Source of the DNA: a virus | Reading direction: 5' to 3' (one strand) | DNA length: 50,460 nt | Virus record (IMG/VR): IMGVR_UViG_3300009008_000058 | Location: 1 to 50,460 of that record | Part shown: one piece after another, positions 17,277 through 25,420 of the stretch | Layout of the letters: each line of letters starts with the position of its first letter | How positions within the stretch are numbered: position 1 is the first letter of the stretch | Made by a program: the position numbers and the translations under genes | The notes under the pieces: generated by a model | Told to the model about the DNA's origin: nothing | What the model saw: the letters and a program-made list of their open reading frames with translations, nothing else | The model's database searches: none

Positions 17277-18002
17277 CTACCATTCCTCTAAATGTGGATA
17301 AAATGCAACTGATGTATCATATACCGGAACCCCTTTGGTTATATCTGGTGGCATATGATTGATTGCTCTATAATGTTTTTCGATTCGTGTGTCAATATCA
17401 AATGGAATAGCCAATTCATTCTTTAAGAAACCTGATGTCATGTTATATAGGGTTAGCTCTTCCCTATCAACAAATTGCCTGATATTCCAATCTTGCAATT
17501 TAGCCTTATGTCTCATACCCTCTTCATCTTTGTACCATTGATAATTAGGGTAGGTAATATCAAAGCCCCCTCCATTAAACCACCATTTCATTGAGGCTTC
17601 ATATTCTCTTACAACAAATATAAATTTAGAATCTGGGAAATTTTCAATCCACCAATCAAGTGATAAAGCAATAGAATGCGATTTAACTAAGTAATTAGTA
17701 TCATCATGACTTCTAAATGCTGATTCAATATCATGTAATACTGCTTCTTTGGTAAGAGGTATTTCTCTTTCCGCTGGGTATTCCCATTTCATACCAAATT
17801 CCATACCTGACCCAAAGAATGCCCCTTGATGATTAATTAAACCTGGCCATGAGGTTCCCTGTTTAATATAGTATTCCCTATCTTTATTTCTATCAGATAC
17901 GTTAGCATTTAAAATAGGGCTAAATTGTAATAGGGTTGCCACTCTGGACCATGATGATCCTGGTATACCTACAAAAAATATAATTTTATCTTCTTCAATC
18001 AT
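17277..18002 (-). CDS. Sulfotransferase-like protein (PAPS-dependent)
   Basis: This 241-residue protein resembles cytosolic or carbohydrate sulfotransferases. The N-terminal strand and loop FVGIPGSSWSRVATLL (residues 10-25) fit the 5'-phosphosulfate loop. The segment KFIFVVREYEASM (about 126-138) matches the 3'-phosphate site with conserved Arg132 and Ser137. A Lys/His pair at KSHS (about 107-110) could supply the catalytic base. It would move sulfate from PAPS to a hydroxyl on a sugar, a small molecule or possibly tyrosine. It overlaps the end of the oxygenase-like gene by 8 bp. Confidence 0.72.
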   Translation of the reverse strand: MIEEDKIIFFVGIPGSSWSRVATLLQFSPILNANVSDRNKDREYYIKQGTSWPGLINHQGAFFGSGMEFGMKWEYPAEREIPLTKEAVLHDIESAFRSHDDTNYLVKSHSIALSLDWWIENFPDSKFIFVVREYEASMKWWFNGGGFDITYPNYQWYKDEEGMRHKAKLQDWNIRQFVDREELTLYNMTSGFLKNELAIPFDIDTRIEKHYRAINHMPPDITKGVPVYDTSVAFYPHLEEW

Positions 18003-18618
18003 TTTCTATGCTATCAATAATAATATCTTTCATGTTTTCATCTTGAATATAAAAGGCAATAGACCATCTTGGTTCGTTAGTCTTTGCACAATGAAATGTA
18101 GAACCCTCGCCTTTACCATACCAGCCAGTCTTACAGCTCCACCCAGGTCTATCGTTAATGGTTACTATTTCGTGTGTTTCTGGATCTCTAAAACGATAGA
18201 ATGAATCACCAGTTTTACTCCAATTAAATAATAGTGTATACCCAGGGGCATCATGATTATCATGCCACCCAATATATCCATCTTCAGGATAGTAAGCACA
18301 CAAGGCGTTTTGTTGCACTCCTAATTCCCTAGAGAAGTTAAAGGCTACATCATCAGCAAAGGCTTTCCAGTGGGGCGGTATTTTTGATGAAGGCAATACT
18401 GAGATATCAACTGCTTTAATAGCCTCCGGAGGGCCTTCGTGCCTTCTACCTTTATCTAAGATAACTTGAAGATATTCATCAGATACACCATACTCAGCTG
18501 ATATATCTGGATCTCTATCAGCTATTTTTAGTTCATCAATATCCATTGATTGTATGGTATCAATGAAACCATTTAATCTATCTAAAACTTCTTGGTTCTT
18601 AATTAATATTTCTTTCAT
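17995..18618 (-). CDS. 2OG-Fe(II) oxygenase-like protein
   Basis: This 207-residue protein is like small phage 2-oxoglutarate/iron oxygenases of the AlkB/prolyl-hydroxylase superfamily. Visible core: CAYYPEDGYIGWHDNHDAPG (residues 107-126), the jelly-roll strands TLLFNWSKTGDSFYRFRD, and a distal FHCAKTNEPRWSIAFYI with H176 (iron ligand) and R184 (2OG ligand). The usual HxD reads H119-D-N121, so the acidic ligand is replaced by Asn, or D120/D123 must serve. Activity or a halogenase-like iron site therefore needs testing. It sits between a glycosyltransferase (20-bp overlap) and a sulfotransferase gene. Family call fairly sure, chemistry not. Confidence 0.65.
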   Translation of the reverse strand: MKEILIKNQEVLDRLNGFIDTIQSMDIDELKIADRDPDISAEYGVSDEYLQVILDKGRRHEGPPEAIKAVDISVLPSSKIPPHWKAFADDVAFNFSRELGVQQNALCAYYPEDGYIGWHDNHDAPGYTLLFNWSKTGDSFYRFRDPETHEIVTINDRPGWSCKTGWYGKGEGSTFHCAKTNEPRWSIAFYIQDENMKDIIIDSIEND

Positions 18619-19330
18619 GGTTTAATTCCACCTCGGGTATTGTATAATGCCATATTACAACATCATCTTTTATTTCGTTGTCATTATATATATAAACGAA
18701 ATTAAACCGAGCATCGTCAGGGTATATTTCAAATGAGATATCTCTATTATTTGTTAACCACCATAAGGTGAATTGATCCCAAGGAGATAATCTTTCCTTT
18801 GGTGATACCCCTTCAGGCCACCACTTATTTGTTATTTGCTCATGGTATTTTGTATACCATTCAGTCATAAAATTAAGAGTTCTTTCATTTGATTGGTAAC
18901 CAAATACCCCGCCGTGTAATACCATTTCACCCCCAACAAACTTAGCTATTTTACCAGCGTATGATCTAATATTTGTAAAGGCTAAATCAGATTCGAAGTT
19001 AAACATTTTACTTACATCTTCATGGCATACTGTTGTATCACAATCAAGATAAACTGTTTTATCAAATGGAGTTTTATCTAAGGCCCATAGCTTAGCTCGA
19101 TGATGCTTTGGTACATCATGTACTAAGTATAGATCTTTACAACGATCATCATCCTTTGTCCACTCATCATGAGCGAATAAGGCTATGTTTGCTTCTGGAT
19201 AGTAGTCTAATAAAGAATCTATTAAACGATGTGCTGCTTCATAGTAACAATACTTTAATGAAGCAACAATTATGAAACCATTACTTTTTCTTTTTAGTTG
19301 CTTTTGCTTTCTTTTTAGGGGTAGGTTCAC
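18599..19330 (-). CDS. GT8-like glycosyltransferase
   Basis: This 243-residue protein has a GT-A core: GFIIVASLKYCYYEAAHRL, a hydrophobic strand ending VYLDCDTTV (D96, D98 as DxD), an HGGVFGYQS segment and a C-terminal DVVIWHYTIPE strand with a candidate metal-binding His. The only canonical start, at 19330, lies 50 bp inside the upstream gene and adds a Lys/Arg-rich lead. The conserved part begins near SNGF, where no ATG, GTG or TTG is in frame. The true start may therefore be a rare codon, or a frameshift from the upstream lysine tract could be involved. Substrates unknown. Confidence 0.72.
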   Translation of the reverse strand: MNLPLKRKQKQLKRKSNGFIIVASLKYCYYEAAHRLIDSLLDYYPEANIALFAHDEWTKDDDRCKDLYLVHDVPKHHRAKLWALDKTPFDKTVYLDCDTTVCHEDVSKMFNFESDLAFTNIRSYAGKIAKFVGGEMVLHGGVFGYQSNERTLNFMTEWYTKYHEQITNKWWPEGVSPKERLSPWDQFTLWWLTNNRDISFEIYPDDARFNFVYIYNDNEIKDDVVIWHYTIPEVELNHERNIN

Positions 19331-19745
19331 TGGCTTTCATAATTAATAATGTAGAATAAGCAATAACTTCAGTTAAGGTTTTTGCCTTACGGATCTTAGC
19401 TTTAGTCGCTCGATCTTTAGATTCTTTTACTTCTTCAATTTGGAATGCATCAATCTTAGCTTGAAAGATATCTTCATTCTTTTTCTTTTCTCTTTCTGCT
19501 TTAGTTTGGATAATAATATCCTCTTCTTTAGAATCTCTTTCTTCTAATCTTTTTTCAGTTGCTGCATCAATATCTTTTTTAGAATGTTCTTTAAAGATTT
19601 GATCCCAATCAGGGTTATTATCTTCACCCTTATCAGTATTCATAACACTTGCAGTTAAAGATGAACCATCTTCATATTCAAATGTACAAACAACTTGTGA
19701 TTTACCTTCATCACCCCAATATGGGTCTACTATTTTCTTATCCAT
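19281..19745 (-). CDS. Unknown charged helical protein
   Basis: This 154-residue protein is not assigned. The N-terminal about 40 residues (YWGDEGKSQVVCTFEYEDGS) look like a small strand domain. Residues about 50-125 are highly charged helix, and the end is a lysine-rich tail with KKKAKATKKKK. Small proteins of this sort accompany fiber genes in marine T4-like phages, but I know no function. It is 18 bp downstream of the YTG-repeat fiber gene with a GGAAAT ribosome site, and its 3' end overlaps the glycosyltransferase frame. Confidence 0.6.
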   Translation of the reverse strand: MDKKIVDPYWGDEGKSQVVCTFEYEDGSSLTASVMNTDKGEDNNPDWDQIFKEHSKKDIDAATEKRLEERDSKEEDIIIQTKAEREKKKNEDIFQAKIDAFQIEEVKESKDRATKAKIRKAKTLTEVIAYSTLLIMKASEPTPKKKAKATKKKK

Positions 19746-19763
19746 AATATTTCCTTTATATAA

Positions 19764-20762
19764 TTAAGCTATTCTCAACCAAAGTTTTAAAGTAGCAATT
19801 GTTTCCTTTGATGCCATGATAGTAGCACCTGTGTATGTTCCTGTGTATGTTCCTGCATAAGTACCAGAGTAATAACCAGTATAAGTACCAGAGTAATAAC
19901 CAGTATAGGTACCGGCATTTCTACCTGAGTAGTATCTTATATAGTTACCGGTGTATGCTCCGGTATAGTTACCGGTGTATGCTCCGGTATAGTTACCAGT
20001 ATAGTTACCAGAGTAATTCTGATTAGCCCTTTGATGTCTATCATCAGTAAAACCAGAGCCAGCTTGAATCCAAGTGCCGCCAGCGGGGGCAGACGTTGCT
20101 AGCTGATATTTGCCAATACCTGAAGAAATAATTTCTGATCTAAAGTAGTCAGTCAAATCATTAATTTCTGTATTAGTCAATTCCTTTAGAGAAGATGAAT
20201 CCCATTTCATAGGACGAGTACCAGGGGTTGTAATACCATCTGTTCTTCTCCATAGAGTAGAAGTATTATTACCTGATACTGTTTTATTAGTAATAGTACC
20301 TACGCTTGTCCAAGTACCACCACTAGGGGCAGATGGTTGTAGTTTATATGTACCTGGACCGAATGAACCAATCTTAGATTTTACTCTATTAATAATATTT
20401 GATACAATATCAGAGTCTGACATCTCCTGTAAACCTTCAAATGAACCTGATCCTTTAATCTCCATAGGTCTAGCACTTGTTGAAGGGGATACTGCACTTA
20501 AGTTTTGTCTAAAGACATAATTTTCAGTATGAATGGTAGTGTTAGCAGGATGAGTACCTACATTTTGGTCTCTTCGAGTATCAGAAAATGTACCAATGTT
20601 TGTCCAACTAGATTGTGAATTAATAGCTAAGTGGCCAGTACCAACATTATCAGTAAATGAATCTAGTAATAAGTCAGCAAATGAGTCAATTTCAGAGTCT
20701 GACATTTCCTGTAAACCAGCAAATGTGCTTCCATCATATTTAATTTTTAGTGGTCTAGCCAT
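19764..20762 (-). CDS. Fiber/structural protein with Tyr-Gly-Thr repeats
   Basis: This 332-residue protein has three related N-terminal modules, each with RPLKIKYDGSTF- or RPMEIKGSGSF-like lines followed by LQEMSDSEI and a Thr/Ser-rich strand. Residues about 240-312 are a striking run of five-residue-like NYTGAYTGNYTG and TGYYSGTY units, rich in Tyr, Gly and Thr. The last about 15 residues (TIATLKLWLRIA) are a hydrophobic helix or strand. This resembles cyanophage virion proteins with YTG repeats. A late promoter lies 34 bp upstream and a bidirectional terminator beyond that. The Tyr/Thr-rich repeat is a possible target for the nearby sulfo- or glycosyltransferases. Confidence 0.78.
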   Translation of the reverse strand: MARPLKIKYDGSTFAGLQEMSDSEIDSFADLLLDSFTDNVGTGHLAINSQSSWTNIGTFSDTRRDQNVGTHPANTTIHTENYVFRQNLSAVSPSTSARPMEIKGSGSFEGLQEMSDSDIVSNIINRVKSKIGSFGPGTYKLQPSAPSGGTWTSVGTITNKTVSGNNTSTLWRRTDGITTPGTRPMKWDSSSLKELTNTEINDLTDYFRSEIISSGIGKYQLATSAPAGGTWIQAGSGFTDDRHQRANQNYSGNYTGNYTGAYTGNYTGAYTGNYIRYYSGRNAGTYTGYYSGTYTGYYSGTYAGTYTGTYTGATIMASKETIATLKLWLRIA

Positions 20763-20795
20763 AATTTCTTCTTTATAATATGTTATATTTAAGTA

Positions 20796-20803
20796 TATTT
20801 ATA
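20796..20803 (-). promoter_or_regulatory. T4-type late promoter
   Basis: A perfect TATAAATA on the minus strand, 34 bp upstream of the ATG at 20762. It sits just after a hairpin terminator, so it starts a new late operon running into the YTG-repeat protein and probably into the enzyme insert. Confidence 0.7.
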
Positions 20804-20846
20804 CTTACTTTTCATTAAATGTTATAGTTATATATAACGCTTAAGG

Positions 20847-20874
20847 AAAAGCCCTCCTGGAGGAGGACCTTTTT
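20847..20874. terminator. Bidirectional intrinsic terminator
   Basis: A GC-rich hairpin flanked by A- and T-tracts. On the minus strand the stem is about 11 bp (outer A-T pairs, then GGTCCTCC/GGAGGGC with two G-T pairs) with a TCCA loop, followed by TTTT. It lies right after the stop of the fiber gene 20883-23165 and closes the long baseplate/fiber transcript. Confidence 0.8.
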
Positions 20875-20882
20875 AGTACTAT

Positions 20883-23165
20883 TTAGAAAGTACCACCATC
20901 AATAACATTTGATGCAACTGGAACACCAGCTGAATTAAACTTGATAATGTAATCTTCTGGGTTAGTAGCCGGAGGTGTAATGAAACTAATCGCATCACCT
21001 GCAGCATTAGTAATCATAATTGAATCACCTGAGAATGAACTCATTCCAGTACCACCAGATGTTACAGGAACATCATTATCAAATGTTACATCACCATTAA
21101 CAACTAAGTCAGTAGTTACCTGAGCATTACCAGTAATGATTGTATCACCACCAGCAGGAGTTAATGTTAAGTCACCAGTTGTTGTTGAGATTAAGTTATC
21201 TGTAACAACTAGGTTACCATTAGCACCAGCTTCAAGTGTACCTCTTAGGTATAGGTTAGAGAATTGTGCATCACCCCAAGGAGCTACATAATTTTCATCC
21301 GTTGTGTCAACTTCAGGTTTGAATGTGAAACGTTTTGTTTCCATATCCATACCAAAGAAGCCTGTTTGAACAGCAACTCCATCACCATAGTCTAAAGAAA
21401 TACCACGATCATTAGCATCACCACCAGCAACTGAACCATCACCTACTTTAACAACAGGATCATTTAATGTAATAACAGTTGATTCAACCGTAGTAGTTGT
21501 ACCATTAACTGTTAAGTTACCACCAATGATTGTATTACCATCAACATTTAAGTTATCAGTAATATCTACATTACCACTCGTAACATCAATACCTTGTGTA
21601 AAGTTAGCATCAGCATCTACTTGTAATTGAGTAGTAACATTTGCTGTACCAATATTAGCCGTTGTAGTATTGGCTGTAGTAGTATTAGCAATCGGAGTAG
21701 TAATCTGAGCAGTTACATATAAACCATTATCATTAATGTATAGTTCTTCATTACCCGCTGTGTAGAATCTTAATGTATCATCATTAGGACTTTCTTCAGC
21801 AGTAATATATGTATCTTGGTTGATATCAACTACACCACCGAGGCCAGTCCAATTACCTGATACAGAACCTTCAAATCTATTATCTGAAGTATTGTATCGA
21901 ATAGCACCATCACCAACTGTAATCGCTGAAGGTCTTGAAGCTTCAGAACCAGATGCAACAACAAATGCTGTATTAGTATCAATTGTTACTAAGCCATCTC
22001 CATTTGGTGTTAGTGTTAAACCACCGTCAGAGTTGATAGCAGAAATAGTATTGCCATCATGACGCATATTATCAACATCTAATGTACCAGTTACTTGTAA
22101 TGTTGTACCATTGAATGTTAAATTAGCAGAGTCTTCAATCTCTCCACCAGGGCCAGCAATAAGAACTCTATTATCTGTTAAGTCTACAACTTTTAATGTA
22201 GCAATAGTTGCAGAAGTATTTACATCTAAAGAACCCGTAATATGTTGATCACCATTTAAATATAGCGTTGAACCATCATAAGTTAAATCAGCTGAATCTT
22301 CTAATTCACCACCAGCACCAACAAATACCATTCTATCATTTGTTAAGTCCTGAACATTTAATGAATCAACAGTTAGTTGAGCATCAATGTTTGTAGCACC
22401 ACCAATTTGTACTGTACCAGAAGTAGTAGTATTACCAGTTACTGTTAGTAGAGTACCGTCGAATGTAAAGTTACCTGAGTCTTCAATCTCTCCACCAGCA
22501 CCAACAATAACAACACGGTTATTAGTTAGGTCTTCAACGTTAAGTGAAGCTAAAGTAGATTGGCCATCAACGTGTAATGTACCATTAACTAAAGCATTAC
22601 CAGTAGTTGTTTGGTTACCATTAAGTGTTAATAGTGTACCATCGAATGTTAAATCAGCACTATCTTCTACTTCACCTGAAACACCAGCTAATAAAACTCT
22701 GTTGTTTGTAAGATCCGTTACATTTAATGAAGCTAATGTAGTTTGTCCAGTAAATGCTGATGTACCTGATACTGTAAAGTTACCAACAATATTAGTTGTA
22801 GCTTGTACGTTAAATTCACCAGTACCGTTAGGGTTAACTGTTAAGTCACCATTGGTATTAGTTGTTGTAATATCATTACCGTCAATAGTAATGTTATCAA
22901 TATTGATTAAATCAATTTTATTATCAGAACCTGTAATGATTGCATGATTTGCAATTGTCTTACCAAAGTCTACTGATGAAGCTTTTAATTGATCTGTATA
23001 AAATTTACCACCGATTGCAATTGGATCAATAACACCACCGTTATCCCAACCAATCCATAGTTTGTCGCTTATATAAGAATAAGCCTGTTCGCCTTGAGCT
23101 AATGCATTACTTGCAGGTTGTGCATTGGCCAGGGAGAACTTAGTTACAATTACTGTACCTGACAT
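20883..23165 (-). CDS. Tail fiber with four tandem about 60-residue repeats
   Basis: This 760-residue fiber has an N-terminal anchoring domain (VTKFSLANAQPASNALAQGE, then KLWIGWDNGG). It then has four tandem repeats with the core SLNVTDLTNNRV, GGEIEDSA, LTFDGTLLTLNGN (roughly residues 135-385). Further blocks follow (EASRPSAITVGDGAIRYNTS, then a TTTANTTTANIGTANVTT linker). The C-terminal region has VINLND-like VVKVGDGSVAGG and ends with the SGGTGMSSFSGDS domain seen at the ends of many phage adhesins. It is a trimeric beta-rich fiber of the baseplate or side-fiber type. It follows the small 70-residue gene by 56 bp with a GGAGAGAC ribosome site. Confidence 0.87.
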   Translation of the reverse strand: MSGTVIVTKFSLANAQPASNALAQGEQAYSYISDKLWIGWDNGGVIDPIAIGGKFYTDQLKASSVDFGKTIANHAIITGSDNKIDLINIDNITIDGNDITTTNTNGDLTVNPNGTGEFNVQATTNIVGNFTVSGTSAFTGQTTLASLNVTDLTNNRVLLAGVSGEVEDSADLTFDGTLLTLNGNQTTTGNALVNGTLHVDGQSTLASLNVEDLTNNRVVIVGAGGEIEDSGNFTFDGTLLTVTGNTTTSGTVQIGGATNIDAQLTVDSLNVQDLTNDRMVFVGAGGELEDSADLTYDGSTLYLNGDQHITGSLDVNTSATIATLKVVDLTDNRVLIAGPGGEIEDSANLTFNGTTLQVTGTLDVDNMRHDGNTISAINSDGGLTLTPNGDGLVTIDTNTAFVVASGSEASRPSAITVGDGAIRYNTSDNRFEGSVSGNWTGLGGVVDINQDTYITAEESPNDDTLRFYTAGNEELYINDNGLYVTAQITTPIANTTTANTTTANIGTANVTTQLQVDADANFTQGIDVTSGNVDITDNLNVDGNTIIGGNLTVNGTTTTVESTVITLNDPVVKVGDGSVAGGDANDRGISLDYGDGVAVQTGFFGMDMETKRFTFKPEVDTTDENYVAPWGDAQFSNLYLRGTLEAGANGNLVVTDNLISTTTGDLTLTPAGGDTIITGNAQVTTDLVVNGDVTFDNDVPVTSGGTGMSSFSGDSIMITNAAGDAISFITPPATNPEDYIIKFNSAGVPVASNVIDGGTF

Positions 23166-23221
23166 ATTTGTCTCTCCTTAAATTAAATTAAATTTACCAA
23201 GCGTGTTGCAATGCATGTGCA

Positions 23222-23434
23222 TTAAAAACTACCGCCAATTACCAAAACATTAGGATTCTCAACTCTGCCTTGTACTTTAAAGGTTTGAGTTACATCATCC
23301 CAAATAATCACCGAACCATCTGCCCTGTTAGTTGTATCTACATCTACCAGTTCACTCAATTTTTGTGTGGGTGTATAGGCCATTTGTTTAGCCTGGATAG
23401 ATCTTTGTGGACCTATTTTTCCTTTTAGCGCCAT
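23222..23434 (-). CDS. Small fiber-associated protein
   Basis: This 70-residue protein contains TQKLSELVDVDTTNRADGSV, then IIWDDVTQTFKVQGRV. The LSELxDVD-DGSVIxWDD pattern is the unit that often joins segments of long phage fibers, here free-standing. It overlaps the upstream stop by 1 bp. It probably assembles with neighbouring fibers. Confidence 0.7.
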   Translation of the reverse strand: MALKGKIGPQRSIQAKQMAYTPTQKLSELVDVDTTNRADGSVIIWDDVTQTFKVQGRVENPNVLVIGGSF

Positions 23435-23772
23435 TATAAGCTCCTAGTTACACCCGGTAATACTTCTACTTGTCCTTCTACTATACGAGTAATTTCCATA
23501 GTAGGACTTCTTACTTCAATATCATACACATATCTTCCTGGCTTCATTACATTTGTTACTGCGTTTGGTATAGTAATATTAACTACACCTGAAGCAGCAT
23601 TAGTAATCACCACAACAAAATCGTAATGTGCACTGGAAGTATATGTTTTTCTAATCTCACCAGCACCAATATAGCCGGTTAGATCTGCTGGGTTGCCAGT
23701 AGAATCTTCTACAGTTATTTGTGTAGAGAAGTCTGAACCTTGGTCAACCGTTAAATTTGAATATATTGCCAT
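23434..23772 (-). CDS. Small beta-sandwich tail/baseplate protein
   Basis: This 112-residue protein is strand-rich (TVDQGSDFSTQITVEDSTGN, then ADLTGYIGAGEIRKTY and a closing PGRYVYDIEVRSP). That pattern is like the N-terminal sandwich domain of BppU-type baseplate proteins and small T4-like cyanophage virion proteins. TATAAATA lies only five nucleotides before its ATG, with no ribosome site, so it may be read from a leaderless late mRNA. Its stop overlaps the next gene by 1 bp. Confidence 0.7.
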   Translation of the reverse strand: MAIYSNLTVDQGSDFSTQITVEDSTGNPADLTGYIGAGEIRKTYTSSAHYDFVVVITNAASGVVNITIPNAVTNVMKPGRYVYDIEVRSPTMEITRIVEGQVEVLPGVTRSL

Positions 23773-23777
23773 ATAGT

Positions 23778-23785
23778 TATTTATA
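23778..23785 (-). promoter_or_regulatory. Late promoter of leaderless type
   Basis: TATAAATA ends five nucleotides before the ATG at 23772. With the T4 late promoter geometry (element at about -13 to -6), transcription would start at or next to the A of the ATG. Confidence 0.55.
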
Positions 23786-23787
23786 TA

Positions 23788-25224
23788 TTAGAACACTTGT
23801 GTTCCATTTACATCATAAACTGCTAAACTATTTGTGAAGTTTAGCTTACCTGACGTATCATTATAATTAACATCCATACCTGATTCAGTATTACCCGTCA
23901 CCATAGAACCAACAGTATCTTGAATATATTCTAATAAGTCAGTAATAGCCGAAGTAGGAATTGAATTAGATCCTGAAGCAGTATTAATGGTAATTGAACC
24001 TAGGTTAGTCATTGTTGCTGAACCTGTTACCGCACCTGTAATAGATATAGTAGGATCGGAAACGTTAAAGTTCATCTTACCTGCAGTATCATCATATGTT
24101 ACATTAATACCTGATTCAGAATTAGGATTTGATACCATTGTACCAACAATATCTTGAACCTCTTCGGTGAAGTTATCAATATTACTTGTTGTATGGTTAT
24201 GACCATCATCAGCAATTGCTAAAGTAATTTTATTAGTACTATCATTATAAACAGCAGTAATACCACCAGACTCGGAATTGTTAGTAAATGATGAACCAAT
24301 TTGATCAGAAAGATATTCAGTAAATGTAAAGCCAGAAGCATCATATATAGTTTCTGAACCAATAATAATATCATCAGAAAATGTAGTTGTACCTGTATGT
24401 TCAATGTTAGCCGAAATTTCAGCAGTACCACCTGTGGATGAATTAAGAATATATCTATCATCTGTATCTTGCCCATCAATTCTTAATGTATCAACATTAA
24501 TAGTACCATTTACATCTATCTTATATGAAGCATGTGATGCTTTACCAACACCTATTCTCTGTTGATTATCAACTGTAATTGCTGTACCCGCGCCAACACC
24601 TAAGTTTAAAGTTGTTGTTGCCCCAATACCACCATCAGCAACTAATGAACCTGTCATTGTATCGCCAGTGGCATTTACAAAGTCAGTACCTAAGTTATCT
24701 TGAACACCTTTAATTGAATTTAAAGCAGCTACAATTGTAGCATCAGAACCATTGTAAGAATCCCAATCACCAATATCAGTATCAATAGCAGCTATATCAA
24801 TATCATTATTAGTAATATTAGTTTGAATAGCAGCAATGTCAATATCATTAGTTTCTAATCTAGCAAAGTGGGCATTGAAAATATCAACCGCGGCTGTTTC
24901 TGTACCATCATAACCAGTTAATGAACTTGTCAATAGATCAATACCAGCCGTAGTAGCAATGGTATCGATATCTGATTTGGCATCATTAACTGCAGTAGTT
25001 AAATTATTATTACCACCATATAAAGTAGATGTATCACCAATCCAAGCAGCCTGATTAGTTGTATCAATTCTTAATTCATTTAATGATGATATAATACTTT
25101 CATCACCAGCAACACCGGCAAGATTTAATGCATCAATATCACCAATCGCAGCACCAATCTCATTATCTTTTACTCTCCATTGTTCGAAAGTATCTGTTAG
25201 TGCAATATTAACTATATTTGGCAT
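23788..25224 (-). CDS. Tail fiber protein
   Basis: This 478-residue protein has a helical N-terminal half with INNDIDIAAIDTDIGDWDSY-type repeats and ALNSIKGVQDNLG, typical of phage fiber shafts. A central TTLNLGVGAGTAITVDNQQR adhesin-like block (about 205-225) is followed by C-terminal repeats of EEVQDIVGTMV, SESGINVTYDD and ITGAVTGSATMTNLG shared with the long fibers at 5-12 kb. It ends in VYDVNGTQVF, nearly the same tail as the 1170-residue fiber. The start follows the stop of the 64-residue gene by 1 bp. Confidence 0.83.
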   Translation of the reverse strand: MPNIVNIALTDTFEQWRVKDNEIGAAIGDIDALNLAGVAGDESIISSLNELRIDTTNQAAWIGDTSTLYGGNNNLTTAVNDAKSDIDTIATTAGIDLLTSSLTGYDGTETAAVDIFNAHFARLETNDIDIAAIQTNITNNDIDIAAIDTDIGDWDSYNGSDATIVAALNSIKGVQDNLGTDFVNATGDTMTGSLVADGGIGATTTLNLGVGAGTAITVDNQQRIGVGKASHASYKIDVNGTINVDTLRIDGQDTDDRYILNSSTGGTAEISANIEHTGTTTFSDDIIIGSETIYDASGFTFTEYLSDQIGSSFTNNSESGGITAVYNDSTNKITLAIADDGHNHTTSNIDNFTEEVQDIVGTMVSNPNSESGINVTYDDTAGKMNFNVSDPTISITGAVTGSATMTNLGSITINTASGSNSIPTSAITDLLEYIQDTVGSMVTGNTESGMDVNYNDTSGKLNFTNSLAVYDVNGTQVF

Positions 25225-25225
25225 A

Positions 25226-25420
25226 TTATTTCTCTAATAATTGTTTTAATAAATCTTTAATCTCTGAAACATCATTTTCCAATTGATTAATACGATTCTG
25301 ATCTTTTTCAAATTTCTTTTTTGCTTCCTTTGCAATACCTGCATTAGTCCTATTCTTATTTATAATAGCACCCGAAGATGGATCCCTATATAAATCAGCA
25401 TGTCCCTTTACTGGTATCAT
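25226..25420 (-). CDS. Small coiled-coil protein conserved with DUF4815 genes
   Basis: This 64-residue protein begins MIPVKGHADLYRDPSSGAII and ends in a heptad helix with INQLENDVSEIKDLLKQLLE. Similar short proteins follow the large DUF4815 gene in T4-like marine phages. It overlaps the stop of that gene by 4 bp, so the two are translationally coupled. It probably oligomerises on the baseplate; function not known. Confidence 0.7.
   Translation of the reverse strand: MIPVKGHADLYRDPSSGAIINKNRTNAGIAKEAKKKFEKDQNRINQLENDVSEIKDLLKQLLEK

Noticed and set aside
20827-20838. Palindrome GTTATATATAAC as an operator
   Set aside because: Too AT-rich and short, no second copy seen; probably chance next to the terminator.
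25357-25364. TATAAATA on the minus strand inside the 64-residue gene
   Set aside because: Internal to coding sequence and 133 bp before the next start; not enough to call a promoter.
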